64,000 nucleotides of DNA from C-114 sp963745405 (GTDB lineage Bacteria > Chloroflexota > Limnocylindria > Limnocylindrales > CSP1-4): positions 62,001 through 126,000 of the forward strand of contig CAVUWY010000002.1 of NCBI GenBank assembly GCA_963745405.1. Direction: 5' to 3'. The position numbers were made by a program, and so were the translations under genes. Below are positions 8,383-17,334 of this stretch, in pieces. Under the pieces are notes generated by a model. That model saw nothing but the letters and a program-made list of their open reading frames with translations, was not told the origin of the DNA and did no database searches. Position 1 is the first letter of the stretch. The number at the start of each line of letters is the position of its first letter.

Positions 8383-8400
8383 CCTTCGACGAGTCGAAGG
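8383..8400. repeat. Perfect 8-2-8 inverted repeat
   Basis: Arms CCTTCGAC and GTCGAAGG flank a GA centre in the 148-bp gap between 8346 and 8495, upstream of the TTG start of the 7429-8346 gene. It could be an operator or, on the minus strand, the terminator of the upstream lipoprotein gene. There is no T-tract. Confidence 0.3.
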
Positions 8401-8494
8401 GCGTGACGCCGGTCAGGAGTCTACGGCACCCGCGATCGTCGGGAACGGCCCAGGCCGAACGATGCCGTCGCTCGGCGATCCACCCAGCGGCCGT

Positions 8495-9102
8495 CTACTT
8501 CGACCGGAGCACGACGGCGAAGAGCGAAGTAGGCCCAGGCTCGTAGGCGAGGACGAGCTTGCCCTGCGGTGGGGTCGCCCAGACCATCCAGCCGGTGAAC
8601 GACTTGCCTGGCCCGACCCGCCCGGCATTGACCGTCGGACTCGGTCCATCCACCAGGATCGCGGGCTGGTCGTAGCGGTTGCCATTGATATAGAGACCCC
8701 AGTCGAATTCGTTGTACGTATCGCCCTTTCCCACCCCGACGAATCGGACCCGCACGGCGACGTACTCCGTCCCTTGGGCGATCGGGTAGTCCTCGCCGAA
8801 GTGGGTGGCGTACGTGACCTTGAGGACGGTGATGTCGACGCAGGGCTTGTCCGGGCAGACGATCTCGACCGGCTTCCCGAGTGCCGCGAGGTAGGCACCG
8901 GAGGACATTCGCCGCGGACTCGGGCTCGGCGACGGAGTGGGCGCGGGCGTCGACGTGGGCGCGGGGCTCGGGCTCGGTGACGGTGGCGGTGACGGGGTCG
9001 GCGTCGCACTCAGCGCGATCGACGGTGGTGGTGTCGACGTCGTGCTACCACCACACGCGGCGACGGCCAGCAACGCCGCGAAGGAAGAACGAGGACCTTC
9101 AT
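8495..9102 (-). CDS. Lipoprotein with DUF4352-like domain, signal-peptide frameshift
   Basis: The C-terminal frame encodes a lipobox (LAVAACGG), a Pro/Ser/Thr-rich linker, then a domain of about 130 residues. That domain contains TEYVAVRVRFVGVGKGD and MVWATPPQGKLVLAYEP, typical of DUF4352-type beta-sandwich domains of secreted lipoproteins. The basic start of the signal peptide (ATG at 9102, MKVLV) lies in a different frame and joins the lipobox frame only if one base is lost near 9085-9095. The gene is therefore either mis-sequenced or mutated at its start. Ligand and role are unknown. Confidence 0.5.
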
Positions 9103-9441
9103 CGAGCCGACCTCTCAACGACTGCCCCCTTCCGACCCCCAGGCACGGTCGGCGTATTTGACCACAGCCAGAGTCCGGTCTGCTCAGGTGTGGCCAAGCG
9201 GTGGTCGCGACCACCATCAAGTTCCGACTCTGAGGTCGGCCCGGAGGGCCGCTCGGCGCTTCCCGCCGCTGTCCACCGAGCGCCTCGCGGCACCCAGTCT
9301 CCAGATCTGGACATTGGTGGCATTCCGTGACTGTCCGACCTCGAACATGCTGAGGTCGGATTTCAGGCCCGGACCCGCGAGCGCGACGTTGCGACGCGCC
9401 ATGAATTCGAGGTGCCCGACCACGCCGTCGAGCTCCGATGC
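9103..9441. other. Gene-poor stretch with palindromes
   Basis: No convincing gene lies in these 339 bases. They contain a perfect palindrome GTGGTCGCGACCAC at 9201-9214. They also contain an inverted repeat with arms TCCGACCTC (9334-9342) and GAGGTCGGA (9352-9360) around a 9-nt loop. The latter could be a terminator for 9442-9873 or a protein-binding site. Confidence 0.35.
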
Positions 9442-9873
9442 CTACTTGCCGCCGGCGGCGTCGTCGAGCGTTGGAGTTTCGGGCACCCTTTCGTCCGAGA
9501 GCAGGTAGCCGGCGATCTGAGCGAACCGCCACATCCGGACGGTCACGAGGATCGCGGCGATCTCAAGGACGACCACCGGGATCGGGACGTTGCCAACGTT
9601 GCGGGTGGCCAGGGTGGCGTAGACAGAGATGATGGTGAACACTTCCGCCACCAGCGCCACCATGACGGCGATTCGACTCGGGCGGGCCAACAGCAGCATG
9701 CCGCCAGCGAGGACCGAGGCCAGGTAGACCAGTACCAAGGGCGAGTTGATGACTCCCGGGCCGATCGTGACGTTTGCGACAAAGTAGATGCCGAGAGCAC
9801 ACCAACCGATGCCGCTGAGCGTCGCCCAAGGGACCCAGTCCCTGCGGAGTCCGTCGCGCCATTCCGACAACAT
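9442..9873 (-). CDS. Hypothetical four-TM membrane protein
   Basis: The 143-residue product has hydrophobic helices near residues 15-35, 45-63, 68-88 and 95-113. A short amphipathic N-terminus (MLSEWRDGLRRDW) and an acidic C-terminal tail flank them. No family is recognised. The gap from 9874 to 10107 (234 bp) contains no supportable gene. Confidence 0.5.
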   Translation of the reverse strand: MLSEWRDGLRRDWVPWATLSGIGWCALGIYFVANVTIGPGVINSPLVLVYLASVLAGGMLLLARPSRIAVMVALVAEVFTIISVYATLATRNVGNVPIPVVVLEIAAILVTVRMWRFAQIAGYLLSDERVPETPTLDDAAGGK

Positions 9874-10107
9874 CAGTCGTGCCTCCGATCGGAGACCCCC
9901 GGCCGGCTCTCAGGATACGCGGGCGGACCTCCGGTGTGCCGACAGTTGGTCGCGGCCGGTACTCCGCGGGATGGCGCGGAGGGTACGCTTCCGCCCCGGG
10001 GCCCGCCGGACGACTCGCCCGTCCAGAGCCCAATGGGCGACGTCCCAATCGTGAGGGATTGAGATGACGGCCGAGGCTACGTTTCCCTGCCCAAGGGGGC
10101 GCACCTC

Positions 10108-10329
10108 ATGCAGAGCCCGCCCGTGACGACCGAGGTTCGCTACCGCGTCACGAGGGACGAGTACCTGCGGTTCAACCGGGGCGCGTCGGTCTCCTGTCTT
10201 CGGTGCCAGATGTTCCAGATCGTCCTGCCGGCGGTCTGGGTCGCCCTGATCGGCGGCATCGTCATACCCGACTCGTGGGTCGGCCTGCGACGACAGCGAT
10301 CGTCGTCGGTGCTGATCGGAGGAATCTAG
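10108..10329 (+). pseudogene. Truncated N-terminus of a membrane protein, possibly YcxB-like
   Basis: The 73-residue frame begins TTEVRYRVTRDEYLRFN (GTG at 10123, or ATG at 10108) and runs into one TM helix (LPAVWVALIGGIVI). This is the layout of the start of YcxB-like proteins, which continue for another hundred residues or so. Here the frame ends soon after the helix, where the reading frame of a WD40-like fragment begins, so this is probably a remnant at a recombination junction. Family assignment is tentative. Confidence 0.3.
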
Positions 10330-10506
10330 TGATCGGTCGGGTTGATCGCGACGAGATCGTCGTCCGCGATCCGGCTTCGGGAACAGAGCGACGGATCCCC
10401 CTGAATGGGCTTGGGATCCTGTCTCTCTCGGTTGATCCGACTGGCACTCTCGTAGCCGCGTCGGCCCTGTCCGGATCGGTCGAACTCCGCGATCGAAGGT
10501 TCGTCC
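10288..10506 (+). pseudogene. WD40-repeat-like fragment
   Basis: One frame encodes a segment with DRDEIVVRDPASGTERRIPL followed by ILSLSVDPTGTLVAASA and GSVELRD. The latter is the typical D-strand to A-strand pattern of a WD40 blade. Only about one and a half blades are present, with no start codon of its own and no continuation. It overlaps the truncated gene before it, suggesting debris of a larger gene lost by deletion. Confidence 0.35.
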
Positions 10507-10599
10507 GTCATGCGTCCGTCCTCGGTCGGAGGTCCTCGGTAGTCGGTTCGTCCGCCAGGCCCGTCCGATCGAGGGGGTGGTAGCGGGTCGACTTGCCCT

Positions 10600-10925
10600 C
10601 CCCAGATCGTCCGACGAGACGAAGCGCACTCTTGGCTCACGAAGCACTTCCAGACCCTCCTCGCTCAGGCAGGCCTGCCTCGGATGTGCCTTCACGACCT
10701 CAGGCACGGAGCGGCGTCCCTGCTGGTCGGGGCCGGCACTCATCCACGGGTTGCCCAGGAACTTCTTCGTCACGCCTCCTCGAAGACGACGATGGAGATC
10801 TACGCGCACGTATCAGGGCTCAGCAGCGCGAGGCCGCCGACCTACTCGAACGGCTCCTTGGGGAATCAGTCACCGAATCAGTCACCGACGCCGCCGCTGG
10901 CGTTGCCACGGGTGGGCCTGCGTAG
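10600..10925 (+). pseudogene. Tyrosine integrase, C-terminal remnant with frameshift
   Basis: The frame encodes LHDLRHGAASLLVGAG (box II region with catalytic His-x-x-Arg), then VAQELLRHASSKTTMEIYAH with the second catalytic His and the nucleophilic Tyr. This is the catalytic domain of a phage-type tyrosine recombinase. The N-terminal arm-binding and core-binding domains are missing, and the frame shifts at about 10815, after which AQQREAADLLERLLG and a Ser/Val/Thr tail complete the C-terminus at 10925. It ends 30 bp from the attR repeat, as expected for the integrase of an element in the adjacent tRNA-Asn. It cannot be functional as written. Confidence 0.75.
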
Positions 10926-10954
10926 CCTCGAGTGGGCATTCCACGAGGCGAAGT

Positions 10955-11004
10955 TGGCTCCGGCGGTAGGACTCGAACCTACGACCAAGCGGTTAACAGC
11001 CGCC
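10955..11004 (-). repeat. attR: 50-bp direct repeat inside tRNA-Asn
   Basis: These 50 bases are identical to 880-929 and include tRNA-Asn from its 3' end through the anticodon stem. The last matching base is 11004, and from 11005 the intact tRNA continues with its 5' part. The separation between copies, 10,075 bp, gives the element length. Confidence 0.85.
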
Positions 11005-11029
11005 CGCTCTACCACTGAGCTACGCCGGA
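10959..11029 (-). tRNA. tRNA-Asn (anticodon GTT)
   Basis: The minus strand folds as a complete 71-nt tRNA: acceptor arms TCCGGCG and CGCCGGA pair, the D arm has GCTCAGTGGTAGAGC, the anticodon loop reads CTGTTAA, and the T arm has GTAGGTTCGAGTCCTAC. CCA is not encoded. It is the integration target of the island to its left. Confidence 0.97.
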
Positions 11030-11172
11030 GCGAAGACCGCCGTGGGGCGATCGCGCGGCCGTCGCGGCCGCGGACGGGAAGGATAGCAAAGAGCCGTTCG
11101 TCGCGACCACGGACCTGACCGGCGGTGGGACGCGGCCGCCGGACGGCGGGCGGTCGTACCATCCACGGACCG

Positions 11173-12024
11173 ATGAGCCTCATCTCCCCCGCTGACCTGG
11201 CTGCCCGGCTCGAGCGGCCCGACGACGTCCGGCTGGTCGACGTCCGCTGGTATCTCGGCCGGCCGAGCGACGGCCGGCGAGCGTACGAAGCCGGTCATAT
11301 CCCCGGGGCGATCTTCCTCGATGTCGACACCGACCTCGTGGCCGCCGAGGGCCCGGGGCGTCACCCGCTTCCGTCGCCGCGCGACTTCCGTCGTCGCCTG
11401 GAAGCCGCCGGTATCGGCGATCGCCATGTCGTCGTCGCCTATGACGACGTCGGGGGCTGGGTGGCATCGCGTCTGTGGTGGATGCTCGACGACCTCGGCC
11501 ATCGGGCGACGGCCGTTCTCGACGGCGGCTATCCCGCCTGGGTGGCGGAGGGGCGCCGGACGATCGCGGGCCCCGGCGATACCGCGGATCCGGCGCCGGA
11601 ACGGCTCTCCCTCGCCGACGACTGGCGCAAGGTCATCGACCGCGACACCCTCCGCGACCGACTCGGGAGCGTGACCCTCCTCGACGCCCGGGCCGCCGCC
11701 CGCTATCGCGGCGAGATCGAGCCGATCGATCCGGTGGCGGGCCACATCCCGACGGCGCTGAGCGCGCCGGTCGAGGGGAACGTCAGGGCCGACGGGCACT
11801 TCCTGGCCGCGGACGAGCTGGCCCGCCGCTACCGCGAGCTCGGCGCCGACGGCTCGGACGTCGTCGTCTACTGCGGGAGCGGGATCGCCGCCTGCGACGT
11901 CGCCCTCGCCCGCCGCGTGGCCGGCTTGTCCGATCCCCTCCTCTACCCGGGCTCCTACAGCGACTGGAGTCGAAGCGACATGCCGATCGCCGTCGGTCCC
12001 GAACCGGGCGATCCCCCAGTCTGA
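11173..12024 (+). CDS. Sulfurtransferase with two rhodanese domains
   Basis: The 283-residue protein has two tandem rhodanese domains (about 1-130 and 145-275). The N-terminal domain has the structural motif VDVRWYLGRP and DGGYPAW but no active Cys. The C-terminal domain has the CRxxR-type loop as CGSGIAA, with the persulfide-forming Cys at about residue 237. Family members move sulfane sulfur from thiosulfate or 3-mercaptopyruvate to cyanide or thiols. The loop does not settle which donor is used. Start is ATG at 11173, with a TACCAT hexamer 10 nt upstream. It lies just past the tRNA, on the opposite strand. Confidence 0.9.
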   Translation: MSLISPADLAARLERPDDVRLVDVRWYLGRPSDGRRAYEAGHIPGAIFLDVDTDLVAAEGPGRHPLPSPRDFRRRLEAAGIGDRHVVVAYDDVGGWVASRLWWMLDDLGHRATAVLDGGYPAWVAEGRRTIAGPGDTADPAPERLSLADDWRKVIDRDTLRDRLGSVTLLDARAAARYRGEIEPIDPVAGHIPTALSAPVEGNVRADGHFLAADELARRYRELGADGSDVVVYCGSGIAACDVALARRVAGLSDPLLYPGSYSDWSRSDMPIAVGPEPGDPPV

Positions 12025-12049
12025 GTCTCGGTCTGCCGGGCGCGTGCGC

Positions 12050-12769
12050 TCAGCCGGGATCGGCCGGTCTCTCGGCGCCGGCTCGCACGACCCCGGACTC
12101 GTAGGCGAGCACGACCGCCTGGGCTCGATTGCGAAGGCCCAGCTTGGCGAGGATCGCGGCGACATGCGTCTTGACGGTCGCCTCGCTCACGACGAGCGCG
12201 TCGGCGATCTCGCCGTTGCTCATGCCCCGGGCAAGGAGGCCGAAGACCTCCGCTTCGCGTGGGGTCAGGTCGCCGAGGGCGGCCGCGGCCGCGGCGGCAT
12301 CGGGGGTCGGACCGGGCCGGGCATATCGCTCGACGAGCCGGCGGGTGATCGATGGCGCCAGGAGAGCATCGCCGGCTGCGACGAGCCGGACCGCCGCGAC
12401 GAGCTGCTCCGGGGTCACGTCCTTGAGCAGGAACCCGCAGGCCCCCGACTGGAGGGCTGCGTACACGTACTCGTCGAGGTCGAACGTCGTGAGGATGACC
12501 ACCCGCGGAGCTTCGCCTCCGACCCCATCGAGGAGGCGCCGCGTCGCCTCGAGCCCATCGAGACCGGGCATCCGGATGTCCATGAGGACGACATCGGGTC
12601 GGTATCGGCCTGCCGATCTGACCGCGCTCTCGCCGTCGGCCGCCTCGGCGACGACGGTGATGTCAGGCTGGGCTTCCAGGATCATCCGGAAGCCGGCCCG
12701 GACGAGGCCCTGGTCGTCGGCGATGAGGACCCTGGTCGGCCGCCCGGTCGCGACCGACGATCCCGTCAC
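12050..12769 (-). CDS. NarL/LuxR-family response regulator
   Basis: The 239-residue protein has a receiver domain (about 12-130) with acidic pair DD, phosphoacceptor Asp in VVLMDIRMPG and conserved Lys in GFLLKD. A LuxR-type helix-turn-helix follows (about 170-230; LTPREAEVFGLLARGMSNGE, then VKTHVAAILAKL). It is the cognate regulator of the overlapping kinase at 12766-13959 (4-bp ATGA overlap). The divergent ABC transporter (14159-17310) is a likely target, because kinase/regulator pairs of this type often control adjacent efflux-type ABC systems; this is inference. Confidence 0.93.
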   Translation of the reverse strand: MTGSSVATGRPTRVLIADDQGLVRAGFRMILEAQPDITVVAEAADGESAVRSAGRYRPDVVLMDIRMPGLDGLEATRRLLDGVGGEAPRVVILTTFDLDEYVYAALQSGACGFLLKDVTPEQLVAAVRLVAAGDALLAPSITRRLVERYARPGPTPDAAAAAAALGDLTPREAEVFGLLARGMSNGEIADALVVSEATVKTHVAAILAKLGLRNRAQAVVLAYESGVVRAGAERPADPG

Positions 12770-13959
12770 GGCGCGCCGACCTCGGGCGGCACCGGAAGCC
12801 AGGCGCGGACGGCGTAGCCGCCGCCGAGCCGTGGGCCGGCCTCGAGCCGCCCGCCGACGAGCGACGCGCGTTGGCGCATCCCTTCGAGCCCTCGCCCGCC
12901 GCCATCGCCTCGTGTCTGGGGAGGCCCGGGGCCGTCATCGAGGACCTCGAGCCGGACCTGGGAGGGCTCGTAGGTGAGGTGGACGATCGTCCGCGCCCGG
13001 CTCGCGTAGCGGAGGGCGTTCGTGAGCGCCTCCTGGGCGATCCGGTAGACGGTGACGTCGAGGCTCGACGGCAGCGCGCGCCGCTCTCCATCGACCTCGA
13101 GCTCGGCGGCAAGTCCCGCCGCCTGGACGCGCTCGATGAGTACCGGGATGCGATCGACACCCGGTTGAGGACCGAGGCCTCCCGCATCATCGGCGGCGTC
13201 GCCGTCGTCACCGAGGACCCCGAGGAGGCCCCGCAGCTCGCGCATCGCCTCCCGCCCCGTCGCCTCGACGGCGAGGAGCGACTCCTCGGCCCGCTCCGGC
13301 GCGGTACGGATCACCTGGCGCGCCGCTCCCGCCTGGATGAGCATCACGCTGACGCTGTGGGCGACGATGTCGTGAAGCTCGCGGGCGATCTCCCGGCGTT
13401 CCTGGGCGACGGTGGCCCGGAGGCGTTCCTCTCGCTCACGGGTCGCGAGCTCGGCCGCCACCACCCGTGCTTTCGCCTCGTCCCGCTGCATCCGGATCGT
13501 GTCGCCGAGGATCCACGACGGGACGACGACGACGAACGGGAGAGCGACCGACAGCAGCGGGTCCGAACCGGCGAGGAGGAAGGCGAGGCTCATCGCGGCG
13601 GCGACCCCGAGGACGAGGACCGCCGTGAGTGAGCGCCCGCGGCCGTACTGGCCCACGGCCTCGCTCGCCAATGCGACCGCCGCGACCTGGACCACGGGGA
13701 CCCCGTCGTACGAGCGGCTGGTGATGACGACGGCCACGGCTACGAGCGCGAGCGAGGCGAGCGGACGCGTCCGCCGCACGAGGAGCGGCAGAACGATGAG
13801 GGCAAGCTCGGCGTAGTCGCCGACCGGCCGCTCGGATCGTGCAGTGAGGAGGGCCCCGATCCCGAGGCCGACGACCAGGCCGACGTCGAACAGGACCGCA
13901 GACCGGTCGCGTCGGATCGGTTCCGCCGCCGCTGGCGCCACCGGGGTTCGGTCATCCAT
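12766..13959 (-). CDS. Sensor histidine kinase, HisKA_3 (NarX-like) type
   Basis: The 397-residue protein has a membrane domain of about five TM helices (residues 20-145) with hardly any extracytoplasmic sequence. A coiled segment follows, then the HisKA_3 motif RREIARELHDIVAHS with the phosphoacceptor His at about 212. A HATPase domain with N-box EALTNALRYA and a GDGGGRGLEGM G-box ends the protein. The intramembrane layout suggests it senses an envelope signal. I chose the ATG at 13957-13959 over longer in-frame starts because TACAGT lies exactly 6 nt upstream, as in other apparently leaderless genes here. Confidence 0.92.
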   Translation of the reverse strand: MDDRTPVAPAAAEPIRRDRSAVLFDVGLVVGLGIGALLTARSERPVGDYAELALIVLPLLVRRTRPLASLALVAVAVVITSRSYDGVPVVQVAAVALASEAVGQYGRGRSLTAVLVLGVAAAMSLAFLLAGSDPLLSVALPFVVVVPSWILGDTIRMQRDEAKARVVAAELATREREERLRATVAQERREIARELHDIVAHSVSVMLIQAGAARQVIRTAPERAEESLLAVEATGREAMRELRGLLGVLGDDGDAADDAGGLGPQPGVDRIPVLIERVQAAGLAAELEVDGERRALPSSLDVTVYRIAQEALTNALRYASRARTIVHLTYEPSQVRLEVLDDGPGPPQTRGDGGGRGLEGMRQRASLVGGRLEAGPRLGGGYAVRAWLPVPPEVGAP

Positions 13960-14158
13960 CGGCCAACTGTACGCACGACCTCGCCGTCGAGCATCGGCCG
14001 CGGGTCGGTGCCGTCTCATCAATCCGATGGAGGCGACTTCATCCGAGCGGGCGGCTGAGTGGCGACTCGCCCGATGGGCCGAGGCGGTTCCACTCCGGCG
14101 ACCGACGACGGGCGACCCGATACGGCCGAGGCTGAAGGGCGACGAAAGGAGGTCGCCG

Positions 14159-14851
14159 ATGGCATCGATCATCAGCCTGCGGGGGATCTCGAAGACCTAC
14201 GACGGCTCAGCGCGGCCGGCCCTCGACGGCGTCACCCTCGATATCGAGGCCGGGCGCATGACCGCGATCATGGGTCCATCCGGCTGCGGCAAGTCAACCT
14301 TGCTCAATCTCATCGGTGGACTCGACCGACCGAGTCATGGCGAGGTCGACCTCGACGGCGTCCGGGTGGACCGGCTCGGCGAAGGTGCGGCGGCCCGATT
14401 CCGACGCACCAAGGTCGGTTTCGTCTTCCAGTTCTTCCAACTACTGGACGACCTGTCGGTCCGCGACAACGTGGCCATCGCGGCCGAACTCGGCGGCATG
14501 GCACCGCGGGTGGCACGGAGCCGGGCCATCGAGCTGCTCGACCAGCTCGGGCTGGGCGAACGGTCCCTGAGCTTCCCGGCCACGTTGAGCGGCGGAGAGC
14601 GACAGCGACTGGCCATCGCCCGGGCGATCGTCAACCGGCCGGCCGTGCTGCTGGCCGACGAGCCGACCGGTGCTCTCGACTCGCAAAACGGCGAGACCGT
14701 CCTCGCGCTCCTCGACGATCTCCATCGCCACGGACAGACGGTCGTCCTGGTGACCCACGATGAGCGACTGGCCATCGGCCGGGCTCATCGGATCGTCGAT
14801 CTTTCGGACGGGGTGATCGTCGGCGATCGTCTCGCCGACCGGGCCGCCTGA
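14159..14851 (+). CDS. ABC transporter ATP-binding protein, LolD/MacB type
   Basis: The 230-residue ATPase has Walker A GPSGCGKST (about residue 40), Q-loop FVFQFFQLLDDLSV, signature LSGGERQRLAIARA, Walker B VLLADEPTGALDS and switch His in LVTHDE. The GALDSQNG sequence after Walker B is typical of the MacB/LolD/FtsE group that pairs with FtsX-like permeases. An AAAGGAGG site precedes the ATG. Its stop overlaps the permease ATG, and it is divergent from the two-component genes. Confidence 0.95.
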   Translation: MASIISLRGISKTYDGSARPALDGVTLDIEAGRMTAIMGPSGCGKSTLLNLIGGLDRPSHGEVDLDGVRVDRLGEGAAARFRRTKVGFVFQFFQLLDDLSVRDNVAIAAELGGMAPRVARSRAIELLDQLGLGERSLSFPATLSGGERQRLAIARAIVNRPAVLLADEPTGALDSQNGETVLALLDDLHRHGQTVVLVTHDERLAIGRAHRIVDLSDGVIVGDRLADRAA

Positions 14852-17310
14852 TGGGATCCCTGCGGGTCGTTCGCATCAAGGCGCTGGCCGACCTCCGTCG
14901 TCGCCGCCTCCAGGCGTTCGTCGTCACGACGGTCCTCCTCCTGGCGACCGGCGCCGCCACCGTCGCCCTCGACGTGCTCCTCGAGGCGCAGGCGCCATAC
15001 GATCAGGCCTTCGTGGCGGCGAACGGTGCGCACCTCGTCGTCGACTATGACGGGTCCGTCGCCGCGGGCACCCTGGCAGCGACTGCCGCAGCCCCTCGAG
15101 TCACCGCGAGCGCCGGTCCCTGGCCGGTCGTCCCGGCCGACGTCGCCGGGGCCCAGCCCCTGGCGGACAAGGGCGGGAGCTTCGTCATCGGGGGCGGTTC
15201 ATTCGCCGGGCGGTCGGACCCGGGCGGCTCGGTCGATCGGATCACCCTGTCGGCAGGACGGTGGTGGCAGCGACCCGGCGAGGTCGTCATCTCCCGAAAC
15301 CTCGCCCGCATCAGGGACGTCTCGGTCGGCGACACGATCACCCTTCGCCAGGCGCCTGCAGTCCCGGACAAAGGCGGTCCGCAGGCTCCGACGCCACCCG
15401 GGGCGACCGAGGTCTCGCCGACCGGGCCAGTAGGCGACTCCAGTCTCGCCTCGCGGACCGAGACGGTGGTCGGGATCGCCAGCTCGCTCGCCACGCCCGC
15501 CCTGTTCGGCTGGGCGAGCCCCGACGACCTGGCCGCCCTCGCACCCGACCGGCCCGCGGAGGAGCAGATGCTTTATCGCGTCTACCCGTCGACGACCGAG
15601 GCGGATCTCGCCGCCGCGATGACGTCGATCGCGAGTAGCCTGCCGGCCTCCGCCATCGTCGGGAGCGAGACATACCTGACCCAACGGGAGAGCGTCGACC
15701 GGACGGCCGATATCTTCGTCCCCATCCTCCTCGCCTTCTCGATCTTCGCCCTCGCAGCTGCGGCTTTCGTCATCGCCGACCTGGTGAGCGGCATCGTCCT
15801 CGTGGGTTACCGCGACATCGGGATCATGAAGGCGGTCGGCTTCACACCCGGCCAGGTCACGGCCGTCATCCTCGTCCAGGTGCTGGTCCCGGCGACGATC
15901 GGCGTCGTCCTCGGAGTCGCGGTCGGGACGGTCGTGAGCCAGCCGGTCATGAACGGCACCGCGACTTCCTTCGGGCTGCCGCCGAGCTTCCTTGTCTCGC
16001 CGGCGGTGGTCGCGATCGTCGCGGTGGCCGCCCTGGCGACCGCGGTCCTGGCGGCCGTCGGACCCGCCGTCCGGGCGGGCCGCCTCAGCGTCGTGGCGGC
16101 CATCACCCGGGGAACAGCCCCATCCACGCGTCCCGCCGGGCGCGGGCTGAGTCGCAGGGCGCTGGGGCTCCGGCTGCCGGTCCCCGCCCGTGTCGGGATG
16201 GCGGCGGGACTCGCCCACCCCGTCCAGGCGGCGATGACGCTCGGCGCGCTCACCGTCGGAGTGGCCGCCCTGGTCTTCGCCGTCACCCTCGACGGGTCCC
16301 TCGTCCGGATCGCGGGCCAGCTCGAACGGGACGTGGCGAGCCCGGTCCGGATCGAGCTGCCTCCCGGGGCGGGCGCCGACGCGTCGATAGCGGTCGACGG
16401 GGCCCTCGCCGCCGATCCCGACACGGCACACTCCGTCGCCATCGGCGACGTGAACGTCTCGGTCCCGGGCCTCGGCGCGGCGATCCCGTTCGTCGGCTAC
16501 CGCGGCGACGCGAGCTGGATCGGCTACGCCGTCATCAGCGGTCGCTGGTTCAGCGGTCCGGGCGAGGCGGTCGCCCCGACGAACTTCTTCACCGCGAGCG
16601 GGCTGCGCGTCGGCGATACGGTGAGGGTGGTCGACGGCGATCGGGCGGCCACCGTCCGCCTCGTCGGCGAGATCTTCGACCAGGCCCGCGAGAATCGCGA
16701 CGATCTCGTCCTTCGCGGTGACTTCGCCGACGCCGCGGCGCTGCAACCCGGACTCCAGCCCTCGGAATGGGAGGCTCGACCCGTCGACGGCGTCGACCCG
16801 CACGCGTATCGGTCGGACCTCGGCGAGCGGATGTCACACGTCGCCCAGGTCGACCTCATGGCAGACTCGCGCACGAACGAGGGCTTCCTCCTGTTCGAGG
16901 GCGTGGTCGGCGCCCTTGGGTTCGTCCTCGTCGCCGTCGCCGTGGGGGGTGTCTTCGATACCGTCCTCCTCGAGACCCGGCGACGGGTGCGCGAGACGGC
17001 CGTGCTGCGGACGATCGGGATGACGCCACGGCAGGTCGTGGCGATGGTCGTCGCCTCGATCGTGCCGGTCGGCCTGACCGCCGGCCTCATCGGGGTGCCG
17101 CTCGGCATCGTCTTCCAGCGAGCCGTCCTGGGCCTTATGGGACAGGCGGCGTCGCGGACGGCGATCCCGGAGAGCTCATTCGCGATCTCGCCGCCGATCC
17201 TGCTCGTCGTCCTCGGACTGTCCGGCCTGGCGATCGGGGCAATCGGGGCGTTGGTCCCCGCCCAGCGGGCATCGCGGGCCTCGATCGTGGCGGTCCTCCA
17301 AGCGGAGTGA
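14851..17310 (+). CDS. FtsX/MacB-type ABC permease, two FtsX domains
   Basis: The 819-residue protein starts with a TM helix (about 18-37), then a large extracytoplasmic domain, and two FtsX units of three TM helices each (about 285-430 and 680-815), with a further helix near 470. Motifs such as YRDIGIMKAVGFTPGQV and RETAVLRTIGMTPRQVV are the cytoplasmic coupling loops of FtsX domains. It forms a transporter with the ATPase at 14159-14851, probably for peptides, lipids or antimicrobial resistance. The substrate is unknown. Confidence 0.93.
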   Translation: MGSLRVVRIKALADLRRRRLQAFVVTTVLLLATGAATVALDVLLEAQAPYDQAFVAANGAHLVVDYDGSVAAGTLAATAAAPRVTASAGPWPVVPADVAGAQPLADKGGSFVIGGGSFAGRSDPGGSVDRITLSAGRWWQRPGEVVISRNLARIRDVSVGDTITLRQAPAVPDKGGPQAPTPPGATEVSPTGPVGDSSLASRTETVVGIASSLATPALFGWASPDDLAALAPDRPAEEQMLYRVYPSTTEADLAAAMTSIASSLPASAIVGSETYLTQRESVDRTADIFVPILLAFSIFALAAAAFVIADLVSGIVLVGYRDIGIMKAVGFTPGQVTAVILVQVLVPATIGVVLGVAVGTVVSQPVMNGTATSFGLPPSFLVSPAVVAIVAVAALATAVLAAVGPAVRAGRLSVVAAITRGTAPSTRPAGRGLSRRALGLRLPVPARVGMAAGLAHPVQAAMTLGALTVGVAALVFAVTLDGSLVRIAGQLERDVASPVRIELPPGAGADASIAVDGALAADPDTAHSVAIGDVNVSVPGLGAAIPFVGYRGDASWIGYAVISGRWFSGPGEAVAPTNFFTASGLRVGDTVRVVDGDRAATVRLVGEIFDQARENRDDLVLRGDFADAAALQPGLQPSEWEARPVDGVDPHAYRSDLGERMSHVAQVDLMADSRTNEGFLLFEGVVGALGFVLVAVAVGGVFDTVLLETRRRVRETAVLRTIGMTPRQVVAMVVASIVPVGLTAGLIGVPLGIVFQRAVLGLMGQAASRTAIPESSFAISPPILLVVLGLSGLAIGAIGALVPAQRASRASIVAVLQAE

Positions 17311-17334
17311 TGCCCGGGTCGGGCACGGCAGGAC

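Larger units (their letters stand above)
880..11004. mobile_element. Integrated genomic island in tRNA-Asn(GTT), with degenerate integrase
   Basis: A 50-bp direct repeat (880-929 and 10955-11004) bounds the segment. The right copy is the 3' two-thirds of an intact tRNA-Asn and the left copy is an orphan tRNA 3' end with no 5' half. A tyrosine recombinase C-terminus lies immediately inside the right end. This is the classical arrangement of an element inserted at a tRNA 3' end that restores the gene at one junction. Most genes inside are small lipoproteins or membrane proteins with no housekeeping role. The integrase is truncated and frameshifted, so the island is probably immobile now. I see no replication, conjugation or phage structural genes, so the element class is unknown. 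Confidence 0.8.

Noticed and set aside
9217..9423. 68-residue minus-strand frame in the 9.1-9.4 kb gap
   Set aside because: It has no ribosome-binding site and no recognisable pattern, and it spans a palindrome; there is not enough support to call it a gene.
15199..16803. Long antisense frame of 534 residues opposite the FtsX permease
   Set aside because: It is an Arg/Asp/Gly-rich shadow typical of high-GC DNA, whereas the plus strand encodes a clear FtsX protein.
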